Translations under genes and position numbers: made by a program
Notes under the pieces: model-generated
What the model saw: the letters and a program-made list of their open reading frames with translations, nothing else
Told to the model about the DNA's origin: nothing
Database searches by the model: none
Shown: in pieces, positions 27,621-35,330 of the stretch
How the letters are laid out: every line of letters begins with the position of its first letter
How positions within the stretch are numbered: the first letter of the stretch is position 1
DNA from: Streptomyces beigongshangae
GTDB taxonomy: Bacteria > Actinomycetota > Actinomycetes > Streptomycetales > Streptomycetaceae
Length of the DNA stretch: 64,000 nucleotides
Assembly: GCF_019710745.1 (NCBI RefSeq)
Contig: NZ_JAHKJW010000005.1
Coordinates: 105,480-169,479, forward strand
Direction: 5' to 3'

Positions 27621-27673
27621 TCCGTGCCCGATCGAGCGGGGAACCCCGGGGAACGACAGTCACCCACGGACAG
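27621..27673. repeat. 53-bp dispersed repeat, copy 2
   Basis: Second copy of the segment at 26892-26944, about 50 bp outside the left att site of the AICE. One frame reads PIERGTPGND, resembling the C terminus of the hypothetical protein encoded at 8740-9093. Confidence 0.6.
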
Positions 27674-27725
27674 CGCGCAGCACGACGGCCCCTGACCGAT
27701 TCACCTGGTCAGGGGCCGTTCACGT

Positions 27726-27785
27726 GCGGTGGGTGTGGGATTTGAACCCACGGTCACATCGCTGCGACGACGGTTTTCAAGACCG
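27726..27785. other. AICE left attachment site (60-bp direct repeat)
   Basis: These 60 bp are identical to 43866-43925, the 3' 59 bp of the intact tRNA-Ser(TGA) plus one flanking base. Sequence identity stops abruptly on both sides. The fragment lacks the tRNA 5' part, so it is the displaced tRNA end left by site-specific integration. It bounds a 16.1-kb element whose integrase lies at the other end. Confidence 0.95.
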
Positions 27786-27973
27786 ACCGCTACCGCGCCG
27801 CAAAACGCTTCCTGACCAGCAAGTTTCGGCTCGTGAAGTTTCAGAACAAGTCCATTCTGGCCGGAGGATGGCCGAGGGCCGCATGACCCTCACGCTCCGC
27901 TTCCCAGAGCCGTAGCATCGCTTACTCCTCCAGCCACGAAACGATTGACCAAGCCCGCACGCACACAGAGGTC

Positions 27974-28141
27974 ATGCGAGTCGTGGCTAGCGACTCGCGG
28001 GGATATACCCCATCCTCGGACGCACAAGGCTCACCCGCGGGTATCCACCCGGAAGCACTGGACGCAGTGTCGTACATGCGTGCGACGATGCTTGAACTAG
28101 TGCCCTTGTCGGCACGCATGAGGAGCGTGAAGGGATGCTGA
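27974..28141 (+). CDS. Possible small protein at the AICE left end
   Basis: A 55-codon frame (MRVVASDSRGYTPSSDAQG ... MRSVKGC) with a plausible amino-acid mix, just inside the left att site. It is weakly supported: no clear ribosome-binding site and no recognised family. A longer frame on the opposite strand (27922-28182) overlaps it. Confidence 0.25.
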   Translation: MRVVASDSRGYTPSSDAQGSPAGIHPEALDAVSYMRATMLELVPLSARMRSVKGC

Positions 28142-28281
28142 TGCGCCAGGCAAGCCTTCACGTAAGCGAACCAAAGGTGCAAAATTCACTAAATCGGTCA
28201 GCAGGAGCGCGCCCCTGTCACCAATCACCACAATGGCGGAGGGTGAGATACGCTTGGCTTAGCGTGATCAAGGGGGGCCAT

Positions 28282-28791
28282 GTGGCGAAGCCGGCGAGCT
28301 GGCAGCAAGAGCAGATTAGCCTTGCTTACCTCTCAGCCGTGGCCACACGCGCTGGAGCTACATCCGCTACTTGGAACGTAGACAAAGACGGCGTAGATGT
28401 GACGCTAAAGCGCAATCACATTCTTGTCGAATTCCAGATGAAATGCACATTTTCCCCAACTATCCTTGGGGACGGCGAAACCTACGCGTTTGATCTGGAT
28501 ATACAGACGTACGATGCCCTCAGGGAGCGAGAGCGAAGCGCAGCCGGATATCTCGGCTTGGTCGTTGTGACTAAAGACGTTGGGGAGTGGCTTGCGCACG
28601 ATAGCGAGACGCTTCTAATGCACTGCTCTGGCTATTACGCTCAGATTCAAAACCTCCCCGAGGTAGTCGGACAGGAAACCAAGAGAATCCACCTGCCTAA
28701 AGCGCAAAGGATTGACCAGGCGGGAATGGAAGATGTCTTCACTTACGCCCATAAGCGCTTGTTCGGGTCCGCTGGCGGGGACGGGGTGTGA
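28282..28791 (+). CDS. DUF4365-type nuclease-like protein
   Basis: A protein of about 169 residues, from codons visibly more AT-rich than the flanking genes. The core reads KDGVDVTL (Asp near residue 39), then a strand VEFQMKC with Gln52-x-Lys54. This is the D...(E/Q)xK pattern of PD-(D/E)xK nucleases as seen in DUF4365. The rest is alpha/beta (GYLGLVVVTKDVGEWLAHD). GTG at 28282 follows a G-rich Shine-Dalgarno; a longer frame from 28135 is less likely. The stop overlaps the next ATG (TGATG), so it is translationally coupled to the partner gene. A DNA-targeting defence role is suspected. Confidence 0.7.
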   Translation: MAKPASWQQEQISLAYLSAVATRAGATSATWNVDKDGVDVTLKRNHILVEFQMKCTFSPTILGDGETYAFDLDIQTYDALRERERSAAGYLGLVVVTKDVGEWLAHDSETLLMHCSGYYAQIQNLPEVVGQETKRIHLPKAQRIDQAGMEDVFTYAHKRLFGSAGGDGV

Positions 28792-29939
28792 TGGATACTT
28801 CCGACGTCGGTGTCGATGAGATCGTTTCGTATTTGAGTCGTTCAGGTTGGCAGCGATCACTTGCAGGACCACTCGCAGAGATTTGGCATCCCGGGGGCGA
28901 TGAAGACACCTCAATCCTTGTTCCTAAGAAGCCGGATGCGCCCGACTTCTCGAAAACGCTACACATCCTCACAGGCGAATTGGCGAAAAAAGAAAACCGG
29001 TCACCGGATGAAATCCGACTAGAAATCTCACGCCAGTTTATTGACGTCACGGATTTGAGAGCTGAAGACGAAGACATTTCCGATGGAACTATTCCGCTAC
29101 TAGCAGGACTCGGGCTTTTTAATTCCGCTCACCGGCTCATGGTTTCAGCTGCCGCCGCAACCTTGCACCGCCAGGGATACTATGGGAATTCAATGCCCAA
29201 AGCCGCTCACAGGCACGCCCGCCGCATGCGCCTGGGTCAAACAAGGCCAGGTTCCTACATCGTTCCGATTATCAGCAATGCTCGCTTCGGCGAGTTGGTA
29301 AACAATAGTTTTGATGAGCCTCGTATTGAGGTAGGCGCCGACAATTCATACTTCGAACGGCGGATGCTAACTACCCTCTCGGGAGCCCTTGAGGTACTGG
29401 CCGAGATGACCACAGTACGAGACCACGCGCCAACTAGCGACGAGATGCGCGACGCGGTCGATGAAGGCGTCTCCAGTGAGCTGTGCGCCGCCGTACTCGA
29501 CGTTATCGGTAAGGGTGGCGTCGATGTATTCGACGTGACCTTTAACTGGGCTCCCACATCTCTCCCTCCCGCTTCAACAGCCGGAAATATTGTGTTCGCA
29601 GGTGGATCAGCTGAGCTAATTCAGCAGGTCGAGAGCGATCTAAAAGAGGCCAACGCCCCTGCGGAACGAATCCTGTACGGCGTAATCAGACGTCTATCAC
29701 TCAAGAAAAACGAGAACACCGGGCATGTTTCCATGGAGACAGTGCTTGATGGAAAAACCAGGGTGGTTTCATTTGAGCTCCCCCTGGACGTCTACCGGCG
29801 CGCCGCTCGCTATCATGGCGAGCGTCGGCCGGTAGTCGTGAGAGGAATTCTTGATGCTACTCCCGGAAAACGAGCGATAATGCAGGTTTCAGCATTTGAT
29901 GCGGACCGTTCTGTTGCTACTTTCGGCGATTTCGAGTAG
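28791..29939 (+). CDS. Unknown partner protein of the DUF4365 gene
   Basis: A 382-residue soluble protein of no family I recognise, AT-rich like its upstream partner. The N-terminal part (residues ~1-85) begins VDEIVSYLSRSGWQRSLAGP and is acidic, resembling small domains that read a ligand or peptide. A helical central segment follows (SAAAATLHRQGYYGNSMPKA). A middle region has GSYIVPIIS and FERRMLTTLSGALEVLAEM, and the C-terminal part is beta-rich (VVVRGILDATPGKRAIMQV). No membrane segment or signal peptide is seen. The TGATG overlap makes it the obligate partner of the nuclease-like protein. Confidence 0.75.
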   Translation: MDTSDVGVDEIVSYLSRSGWQRSLAGPLAEIWHPGGDEDTSILVPKKPDAPDFSKTLHILTGELAKKENRSPDEIRLEISRQFIDVTDLRAEDEDISDGTIPLLAGLGLFNSAHRLMVSAAAATLHRQGYYGNSMPKAAHRHARRMRLGQTRPGSYIVPIISNARFGELVNNSFDEPRIEVGADNSYFERRMLTTLSGALEVLAEMTTVRDHAPTSDEMRDAVDEGVSSELCAAVLDVIGKGGVDVFDVTFNWAPTSLPPASTAGNIVFAGGSAELIQQVESDLKEANAPAERILYGVIRRLSLKKNENTGHVSMETVLDGKTRVVSFELPLDVYRRAARYHGERRPVVVRGILDATPGKRAIMQVSAFDADRSVATFGDFE

Positions 29940-30089
29940 CGGAGGAGTTTGAACAATCGGCGACTTGCTCCATACTCGCTTTCGAGGTCTGTTCGTGCTG
30001 GTCAGCGCTTGATCCGCACGCGTTCAACCTCGTTCATTCTCGTACGCCCGTTCCTTGCGTGAACCGCTGCGAACGGCTCCGGACGAGGG

Positions 30090-30117
30090 TGAATGAGACG
30101 GAAACTGAGACGGAGCG
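30090..30117. repeat. 28-bp motif shared with the tRNA-Arg remnant (copy 2)
   Basis: Matches 9289-9316 at 26 of 28 bases. It lies in the gap between the DUF4365 partner and the PP2C-like gene, which is about 200 bp and otherwise shows nothing supported. Confidence 0.6.
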
Positions 30118-30136
30118 CGTCAGCTCTGAGCAGGCA

Positions 30137-30946
30137 CTATCCCCACTCGCAGAAGGCAACGGAAGCGTCGTCCCCAGACTTGTAGCGCGGCCACCGCTGC
30201 CCGTGAGGGTCTGTGGCCTCCACCTTGCGAACCGCGTCGATCAGCTCTCGTGGCCCGCCGGCACGGAGCGTCCTGAAGACGTCGGGCCAGGTCGCCATTT
30301 CGTAGTCCGTCACGAGGCACGATGCCCCGTCGGACAAGAGCGCGGCGGCGCGTAGATCCTCTGCGGGGGTGCTGCCGGTCAGCGCGTGTTCAGCGGCTTC
30401 GGGTCCGGAAGCCGCGACCCAATACCCGGTTGCCGTGTTGCGGGTCTGCCGCTGCGCGAGCACCAGACGGCGCAGAGCCTCTTTGTGCTCTGCCGTATGG
30501 GTCTCGTACCGATCGACTTCCGCCTTCAACTCCGGAAGGATCTCCTTTACGCGCAGGTCCGTGAGGACAGAGAAGCCGTGGTGACCTTCGAGCACGATCG
30601 GGGAGTCGGCCAAGACAAGGTGATCGAAAAAACCTTCGCGCTGCCGGAGGACGGCCACCGTCGCGGACGGGGTCCCCGGATTCCCCAAGTCGCATTCGGG
30701 GTGTTTGGCCGCAACGCGTTCCAGGGCATCGGCCAAGCCGGACGACAGTGAGCGCTCCGGATCGGCCAGTGCGGCCATGAGCTGACTGCCCAGGTGCGCG
30801 ACGTACCACGGAACGCCGTGACGGCATCCTGTGCCCAGACCCGCAGTGCTGAGTCCGTCTAGCACAACGGCAAGAGCTGGCGTGCCGGCCACCCAATCTT
30901 CATTGGATGCGGCTCCACCAGGGCGGGTGTCAATCGCGACGCGCAT
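30137..30946 (-). CDS. PP2C-like protein phosphatase
   Basis: A 269-residue PP2C-like protein. It has an N-terminal SNEDW motif, AVVLDGLST corresponding to the metal-binding DG motif, a mid-domain LADSPIVLEG (usually GDSR), LLSDGASCLV (S/T-DG), and a C-terminal KSGDDASVAFCEW supplying the final metal Asp pair. Ser/Thr phosphatases of this size often act on regulators. ATG 30946 lies two bases after the stop of the upstream HTH gene, so the two are co-expressed. A longer N terminus (31024) would overlap that gene. Confidence 0.8.
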   Translation of the reverse strand: MRVAIDTRPGGAASNEDWVAGTPALAVVLDGLSTAGLGTGCRHGVPWYVAHLGSQLMAALADPERSLSSGLADALERVAAKHPECDLGNPGTPSATVAVLRQREGFFDHLVLADSPIVLEGHHGFSVLTDLRVKEILPELKAEVDRYETHTAEHKEALRRLVLAQRQTRNTATGYWVAASGPEAAEHALTGSTPAEDLRAAALLSDGASCLVTDYEMATWPDVFRTLRAGGPRELIDAVRKVEATDPHGQRWPRYKSGDDASVAFCEWG

Positions 30947-30948
30947 GC

Positions 30949-31794
30949 TCAGCCTTCGTGTCGGTACAGCGGGGTGACGCGTCGACTCTCCAGCACTTCG
31001 AGCGTTGTCGGGTCGTAACGGCACGAAACAAGGGTGGAGAAGCGGCGCGTGCGGACCTCTCTATACAGCTCTGCCAGGTTGTTCTCCAGGAAGTGAACGA
31101 CTCCGTTCGCTCCGATGGCGTGGACACCGGCGATGTAGAGGAACGTTCCCTTTCCGTCCAGGCGAGGGAGACGTCCCAGGTATCCAACATCGCCGGCCGA
31201 CCCGTCCTCATCCTGTGGTGACCGGAACTCTTTCCCGGCTACCTGGTCGACCAGGTGCCACGCGTGATCCTTGGCAAACCGAAGGTTGTCGTCCCCTTCG
31301 AGCACCTGCGCCACGATCGGGGACAGGCGGGGGCCGCAGACGACGACGTGGTTGTCCCTGTTCAGGTTGACGATTCCGGTTGGCGGAATCACCTCGTACT
31401 GCGTGTCCAGCTTCATGCCACCCAGCAGCTTGCGAAGGTGCTCGAAGTTGCTGAGGTCTTCCCGAGCGACCACCTCGCTGGGGTTCTGATCGGGCGTCTT
31501 CCCTGCTTCGTACTTGCCTCCGAGCGAGACCGTGACGAGGTCCGTACCGAAGAACGCGCGCTCCGGCGGGGGCCCTGATGACGCGAGCTGACCCACGCGC
31601 CCCCTGCTGACTCCGAGTCGCTTCGCAATCTCGGCTTGGGTCATGCCCGACGCCTGCGCCTCTTCGATCGCCTCCCGGCGGATGCGGGACAGCTCATTCA
31701 CGTGGCTCTGATACCGCGCCATCAGGTCGATTGCGGCTTTGGCCCGGTCTACGGGGTCCGCGATCCCAGGGACCTGCTCCATGTCGTAGTGCAC
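30949..31794 (-). CDS. HTH regulator with unknown C-terminal sensor domain
   Basis: A 281-residue protein. Residues ~15-75 form a sigma-4/XRE-like helix-turn-helix (SGMTQAEIAKRLGVSRGRVGQL). The C-terminal ~180 residues contain a Rossmann-like stretch (NRDNHVVVCGPRLSPIVAQVLEGDDNLRF), an acidic loop, and FLYIAGVHAIGANGVVHFLENN. That domain is not a family I can name; it may bind a nucleotide or other small ligand. It is coupled with the PP2C gene and divergent from the AICE transfer operon. A pair of inverted GCCTAGGGGGG sites lies in the shared promoter region, so it probably regulates itself and perhaps transfer. Confidence 0.78.
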   Translation of the reverse strand: MHYDMEQVPGIADPVDRAKAAIDLMARYQSHVNELSRIRREAIEEAQASGMTQAEIAKRLGVSRGRVGQLASSGPPPERAFFGTDLVTVSLGGKYEAGKTPDQNPSEVVAREDLSNFEHLRKLLGGMKLDTQYEVIPPTGIVNLNRDNHVVVCGPRLSPIVAQVLEGDDNLRFAKDHAWHLVDQVAGKEFRSPQDEDGSAGDVGYLGRLPRLDGKGTFLYIAGVHAIGANGVVHFLENNLAELYREVRTRRFSTLVSCRYDPTTLEVLESRRVTPLYRHEG

Positions 31795-31809
31795 GACTCT
31801 CCGATCATC

Positions 31810-31908
31810 GCCTAGGGGGGATAGCAGACTCTACCGCGAGAGGGGGTTGCGCGCAGTTCCCAGTTTGCCTACCGTACCTATCAAGCGAGACGTCAAGCCC
31901 CCCTAGGC
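31810..31908. promoter_or_regulatory. Divergent promoter region with inverted GCCTAGGGGGG pair
   Basis: GCCTAGGGGGG at 31810-31820 and its exact reverse complement at 31898-31908 face each other 77 bp apart, upstream of the HTH gene. Each contains the hexamer palindrome CCTAGG. A further copy of the same core (CCCCTAGGCAGAC) occurs at about 37430-37442 inside the element, next to the candidate clt. This suggests an element-specific operator, most simply for the adjacent HTH protein. Confidence 0.6.
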
Positions 31909-32093
31909 AAACCGGGGGTGGTCTGTCGTGGCTGCTTGACCTGCACAGAAGTGCCCGGAGGAAAGCCCGCGGGGTGAGTACGAAGGAAGCACAGGCTCTT
32001 TGACAACTGAATGGGGATCACGCCGCCTCTCCTCGGCCAAGTAGGCGGCCACACGGAATCTCACGTGTGCGGTACAGCGCGACTCGACCTTTC

Positions 32094-32211
32094 CGCAGCT
32101 CAACGCTGCGGCCGGTTGCCTCCGCTGCTCGTCTCGTACGAGCAGCGCTGAGGGGAGCCGGAGATCCGACTTCAACGGCGAGCGGTCCCCGGGTGGCACC
32201 CCGGGGACCGC
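32094..32211 (+). promoter_or_regulatory. Structured leader of the AICE transfer operon
   Basis: Three hairpins precede the first gene of the transfer operon: 32094-32112 (CCGCAGC/GCTGCGG), 32132-32156 (perfect 10-bp stem CGCTGCTCGT/ACGAGCAGCG), and 32182-32211 (perfect 11-bp G+C-rich stem). A TTGACA-like hexamer lies near 31999. No T-run follows the last stem, so attenuation, an RNA-binding site or a small RNA are all possible. Confidence 0.5.
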
Positions 32212-32247
32212 GTTCGGGCCGTTCCACTGATTAGGGAGACACGACCC

Positions 32248-32511
32248 ATGAAGCACATCGGTGCTGTTCAGGCGGTTGTTACCGCCGACGTTTTCGACTG
32301 CGAGCCGACGGCCGCGGAGCTGGACGCGATCGAGCGGGAGATGCCGTTCATCCTGGCCGGTGTCGAGCTGCTGGACGCGCAGATCACCACCCTTGACCGG
32401 ACCCCGAGCGAGCTGGACGCGCGGCGGATCCGTCGGGCCCGTCGCCGGGTGCTGGCCGCGCGCCGTGAGCTGGCCAACCGCTCGATCACGTTCGCGGGGG
32501 TTGGGGCATGA
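32248..32511 (+). CDS. DUF6284-type small AICE protein
   Basis: An 87-residue protein with a helical, basic C-terminal half (DARRIRRARRRVLAARRELA) and an acidic N-terminal half. It matches the DUF6284 pattern of small proteins encoded at the start of Streptomyces element operons. ATG after AGGGAG; the stop overlaps the next ATG (ATGA). Role unknown. Confidence 0.75.
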   Translation: MKHIGAVQAVVTADVFDCEPTAAELDAIEREMPFILAGVELLDAQITTLDRTPSELDARRIRRARRRVLAARRELANRSITFAGVGA

Positions 32512-32675
32512 GCGAACGCGAGATCCTCGACAGCTTCCCCGCTGGTCACCCGCGCGGGAGCTGGCCCGCGGAGGAGCGGGCCGTCGCGCTGCGGGAGCAG
32601 GGCGAGAGCGTCACGGTCGTCATGGACCTGGACACGGACCGCTTCCTGGTCGTCTCCAGGGCGGTGGCGGCATGA
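32508..32675 (+). CDS. Small coupled AICE protein (55 aa)
   Basis: A 55-residue frame (MSEREILDSFPAGHPRGSWP ... VVSRAVAA). Its start overlaps the preceding stop and its stop overlaps the next start, both in ATGA arrangement. Codon use (G/C third positions) fits a real gene. The family is not recognised. Confidence 0.65.
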   Translation: MSEREILDSFPAGHPRGSWPAEERAVALREQGESVTVVMDLDTDRFLVVSRAVAA

Positions 32676-33001
32676 GGGAGAGCCTGACGCTGGATGAGGT
32701 GGCCGTGCCGCTGCGGGCGCTGCGTCTGCTGGCGGTGGACTTCGGGCACCTGCCGGCTCCGAGCGTGCACGTGTCCACGATCTACCCGCAGCGCCTGGAG
32801 CTGACGTTCTACGACGACCTTTCCGGCTTCGAGAGGTGGCGGGAGGCGCTGGGGATCGTCCCGGAGGCGGTGACCTATCGCGAGCAGAATGACGGGCAGA
32901 CCGGGGTCCTGCGCGCGGGCGTCGACCATGCGGGCGCCGCGGTCCACCTGACGGGCTACGCGGATATCGTCACCCCGGTACCGGCCGGGGGTGCGGCGTG
33001 A
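32672..33001 (+). CDS. Small coupled AICE protein (109 aa)
   Basis: A 109-residue protein starting MRESLTLDEVAVPLRALRLL, with a beta-rich middle (VSTIYPQRLELTFYDDLSGF) resembling small hypothetical proteins of Streptomyces elements. ATGA overlap upstream and GTGA overlap downstream place it in the same translational chain. No function assigned. Confidence 0.7.
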   Translation: MRESLTLDEVAVPLRALRLLAVDFGHLPAPSVHVSTIYPQRLELTFYDDLSGFERWREALGIVPEAVTYREQNDGQTGVLRAGVDHAGAAVHLTGYADIVTPVPAGGAA

Positions 33002-33867
33002 GTGCCGCGGCTCGCGTCGACGCGTCGTTGACGCCCGTCGAAGCCACCTCGACGCCCGTCGCTGTGGATCGTGCCATCACCGCGCTGGCTGCGGTGCTCA
33101 CGGTGTTGCTGACGGCGGTGGCGTTCTGGCTCTCCTATGAGCACTTGCAGGAGGTTGCCGCCCGGCACGGCATGCAGGAAGCGGTCGCCCGCTCCTGGGC
33201 GTGGCCGGCCACGGTGGATTTGTTCATCGTGATCGGAGAGCTGCTGATCCTGCGCGCCTCCCTCGCCCACCGGGTCGACTGGTGGGCCATTGGCCTGGTC
33301 ACCGCAGGTGACGGCGCCTCCATCGCGCTGAACGTGGCCGGTGTCGGGCAGGACGCGGACGCCCTGAACTACGTGGTGGCCGCGGTTCCCCCGGTGGCCG
33401 CGCTGCTGGCGTTCGGGGCGCTGATGCGGCAGGTGCACGCCTACCTTGCCCGCCGCGCTTCGACGGGCGTCGACGCACCCTCGACGCCCGTCGACGTGCG
33501 CGTCGACCGCGAGCCCGAGACACCGGCCGCGCCTGTGCCTCCGGTGCTCGATCCGGTGCCCGTGGCTCCGGCTGTGCCGGTGGCGCCGGTGGCCGGGTCG
33601 ACGCCCGTCGACCCGGAGCCGGCCTCCGTCGACGCGGCCTCGACGCCCGTCGACCTGTGCGCGCCGGTGGTCTACGCGAACCGAATCGATCAGTTGGTGC
33701 GGGCGCTGTATGGCACGGATTTCGTGCAGCCGAGTACGGCGCGGATGACGCAGGCGATGACGGCGGCGGGGCTGGGGGCGTCGGAGTCGACGGCCCGCAC
33801 CGCGCGTGGCCGGGTCAAGGCCCGTGAACCGTACCTGGCCGACCTTCCCGCCACGATCGCCGGCTGA
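32998..33867 (+). CDS. DUF2637 membrane protein (Spd-like)
   Basis: A 289-residue protein. Residues ~25-145 hold four hydrophobic segments (ITALAAVLTVLLTAVAFWL; TVDLFIVIGELLILRA; and others) of the DUF2637 family, found in Streptomyces plasmids and AICEs and linked to intramycelial spread. A Val/Pro/Asp-rich linker with repeated STPVD follows, then a C-terminal helical domain (ALYGTDFVQPSTARMTQAM) resembling a DNA-binding end. The DNA contains five copies of CGACGCCCGTCG, which encode most of those repeats. GTG start overlaps the previous stop. Confidence 0.85.
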   Translation: MSAAARVDASLTPVEATSTPVAVDRAITALAAVLTVLLTAVAFWLSYEHLQEVAARHGMQEAVARSWAWPATVDLFIVIGELLILRASLAHRVDWWAIGLVTAGDGASIALNVAGVGQDADALNYVVAAVPPVAALLAFGALMRQVHAYLARRASTGVDAPSTPVDVRVDREPETPAAPVPPVLDPVPVAPAVPVAPVAGSTPVDPEPASVDAASTPVDLCAPVVYANRIDQLVRALYGTDFVQPSTARMTQAMTAAGLGASESTARTARGRVKAREPYLADLPATIAG

Positions 33868-33884
33868 ACGGCAGGACGGCGCTC

Positions 33885-34268
33885 ATGTCGTACTCCTTCG
33901 CCAAGTGCTTCGACCCCACCGGCGCCCGCCACGGGATACCCACCTTCCCCTGGCGCTACGCCCCGGACGGTCTGGCCACCCGCCGTCAGCTCCGCGCCCG
34001 GGGCCTGCGCCCCGGCGGTCAGCCGATCGCGGGGCAGGTGCTGCGCCCGCGCTACCGGCGCGGCCCGCTGGTGGCCTACCTCTACCGCCTCGACCGGGCC
34101 AAGCCCGTGCGCCCGATGACGCCGGCCAAGCGGGCCGCGCTGGCCAGGGCGAATACCGCGCGCCGCACGTGCCCGCAGTGCCGGCGCGATGCCGGCTACG
34201 TCATCCCCACCTCGCTGGGGGTGTGCGTGCCCTGCGCCTTTCCCGATGACGAACAGCGCGCCGCCTGA
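33885..34268 (+). CDS. RRQ-motif zinc-binding AICE protein
   Basis: A 127-residue basic protein. It has the ATRRQLRARGLRPGGQ segment typical of the RRQRL-motif proteins of Streptomyces elements, and two Cys knuckles (CPQC and CVPC) that likely bind zinc. It lies between the Spd-like and other membrane proteins of the transfer operon. Biochemical role unknown. Confidence 0.75.
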   Translation: MSYSFAKCFDPTGARHGIPTFPWRYAPDGLATRRQLRARGLRPGGQPIAGQVLRPRYRRGPLVAYLYRLDRAKPVRPMTPAKRAALARANTARRTCPQCRRDAGYVIPTSLGVCVPCAFPDDEQRAA

Positions 34269-34298
34269 ACATCCCTCAACCTGTCTGGGAGTTTCGCT

Positions 34299-34802
34299 GT
34301 GACCAGCCGTACCCGCCCCCGCCGCACCGTGAAGGTGCCCGCCGGGGCCACCACTGTCCGTATCCCGCGCCAGCGCGGGCGCCGTAGTGCTCAGCCGTTC
34401 GTGGTCGTGATGCCCGAACGCCCCTCCCTCACCCGCGAAACCCTGGCCGCCGTGGGAGCTCTGCTGTGGCACTTCCGCGGCGCGCTGGCCCCCACCGGCT
34501 TCGCCGTGCTCGCCCTGGTGGTGAGCGCCGTCCTGCACATGATCGCGTGGTGGTCGGGTTTGGTCCTGGCCCCTGTCGCGGCGGGTCCGCTGGTGTGGCT
34601 GCTGGTCATGCAGCGCCGCCGCCCCGCCGCCGGCACCGCCCTGGCCTGGCGTATCGCCCTGGCCGCCCTGGCCGCCTCCTCGCTGGCGTGGCTGGCGCTG
34701 GCCGCCGGCTTCGGGCCGCTGGCCGGAGCGCTGGAGGTGTGGTGGCTGCTGATGCTGCTCACCGCACAGACCGCCTGGCTCATCGTCCGCCGCACCCACT
34801 GA
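34299..34802 (+). CDS. AICE membrane protein
   Basis: A 167-residue protein. A basic N-terminal tail (TSRTRPRRTVKVPAGATTVR) precedes two pairs of hydrophobic segments from about residue 60 (PTGFAVLALVVSAVLHMIAW; LAWRIALAALAASSLAWLAL). GTG start after GGGAG. It is probably a transfer-associated Spd-type protein, but no named family is recognised. Confidence 0.7.
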   Translation: MTSRTRPRRTVKVPAGATTVRIPRQRGRRSAQPFVVVMPERPSLTRETLAAVGALLWHFRGALAPTGFAVLALVVSAVLHMIAWWSGLVLAPVAAGPLVWLLVMQRRRPAAGTALAWRIALAALAASSLAWLALAAGFGPLAGALEVWWLLMLLTAQTAWLIVRRTH

Positions 34803-34819
34803 GCTGAGAAGAGACCTCC

Positions 34820-35314
34820 ATGGCAGACAAGGGCAACAAGTTCGCCAACGCGGGAGCCGCGGCCGGCGGGTTCGTCGGTGCGATGGGCAGTACGTTCGTC
34901 CCGCCCGTCAACATCAACATTAACCGGGGCAACGGCGCGGTCGTCCAGCACGCGCAGGGCAGCTCGCTGCTTCCGGCCCCGGAGTTCACCTCCCCGGCGC
35001 AGGTGCGCGACTACTGCAACACCCTGCGGGCCGCCGGCGTGACGCTCTCCATCGAGGTGGCCATGGGCGCGGAGATCCTCAAGGGCGTCCTGGCCGCGGT
35101 CCCCGACCCGGACGGGCGCGCTTTCGGCTCCCGCATCCGGGCCGCGAAGGTGGCCCGCAAGATGCAGAAAGCCGCCGATGACCTGCGCCATGCCGCGCGC
35201 AGCGCCGCCGCCTGCTACGCCACCTTCCAGCAGGAATACGAGGAGGAGATCAACCGGGTGCGCCACCGTGCCCGCAAGCCGCAGGCGCCGGTCATGAACT
35301 GGGCCCAGCAGTAG
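34820..35314 (+). CDS. Conserved AICE transfer-operon protein
   Basis: A 164-residue protein with a Gly/Ala-rich start (KFANAGAAAGGFVGAMG) and a predicted coiled-coil end (QQEYEEEINRVRHRARKPQ). It lies 16 bp before the TraB-like gene and has a GAAGAGAC ribosome site. Such proteins are sometimes annotated TraA in Streptomyces elements, but the sequence alone does not show a function. Confidence 0.65.
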   Translation: MADKGNKFANAGAAAGGFVGAMGSTFVPPVNININRGNGAVVQHAQGSSLLPAPEFTSPAQVRDYCNTLRAAGVTLSIEVAMGAEILKGVLAAVPDPDGRAFGSRIRAAKVARKMQKAADDLRHAARSAAACYATFQQEYEEEINRVRHRARKPQAPVMNWAQQ

Positions 35315-35330
35315 AAAGGGAGGCCACCGT

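Noticed and set aside
27922..28182. 86-codon minus-strand ORF at the AICE left end
   Set aside because: No ribosome site or family match, and it overlaps a plus-strand frame with equally plausible codons.
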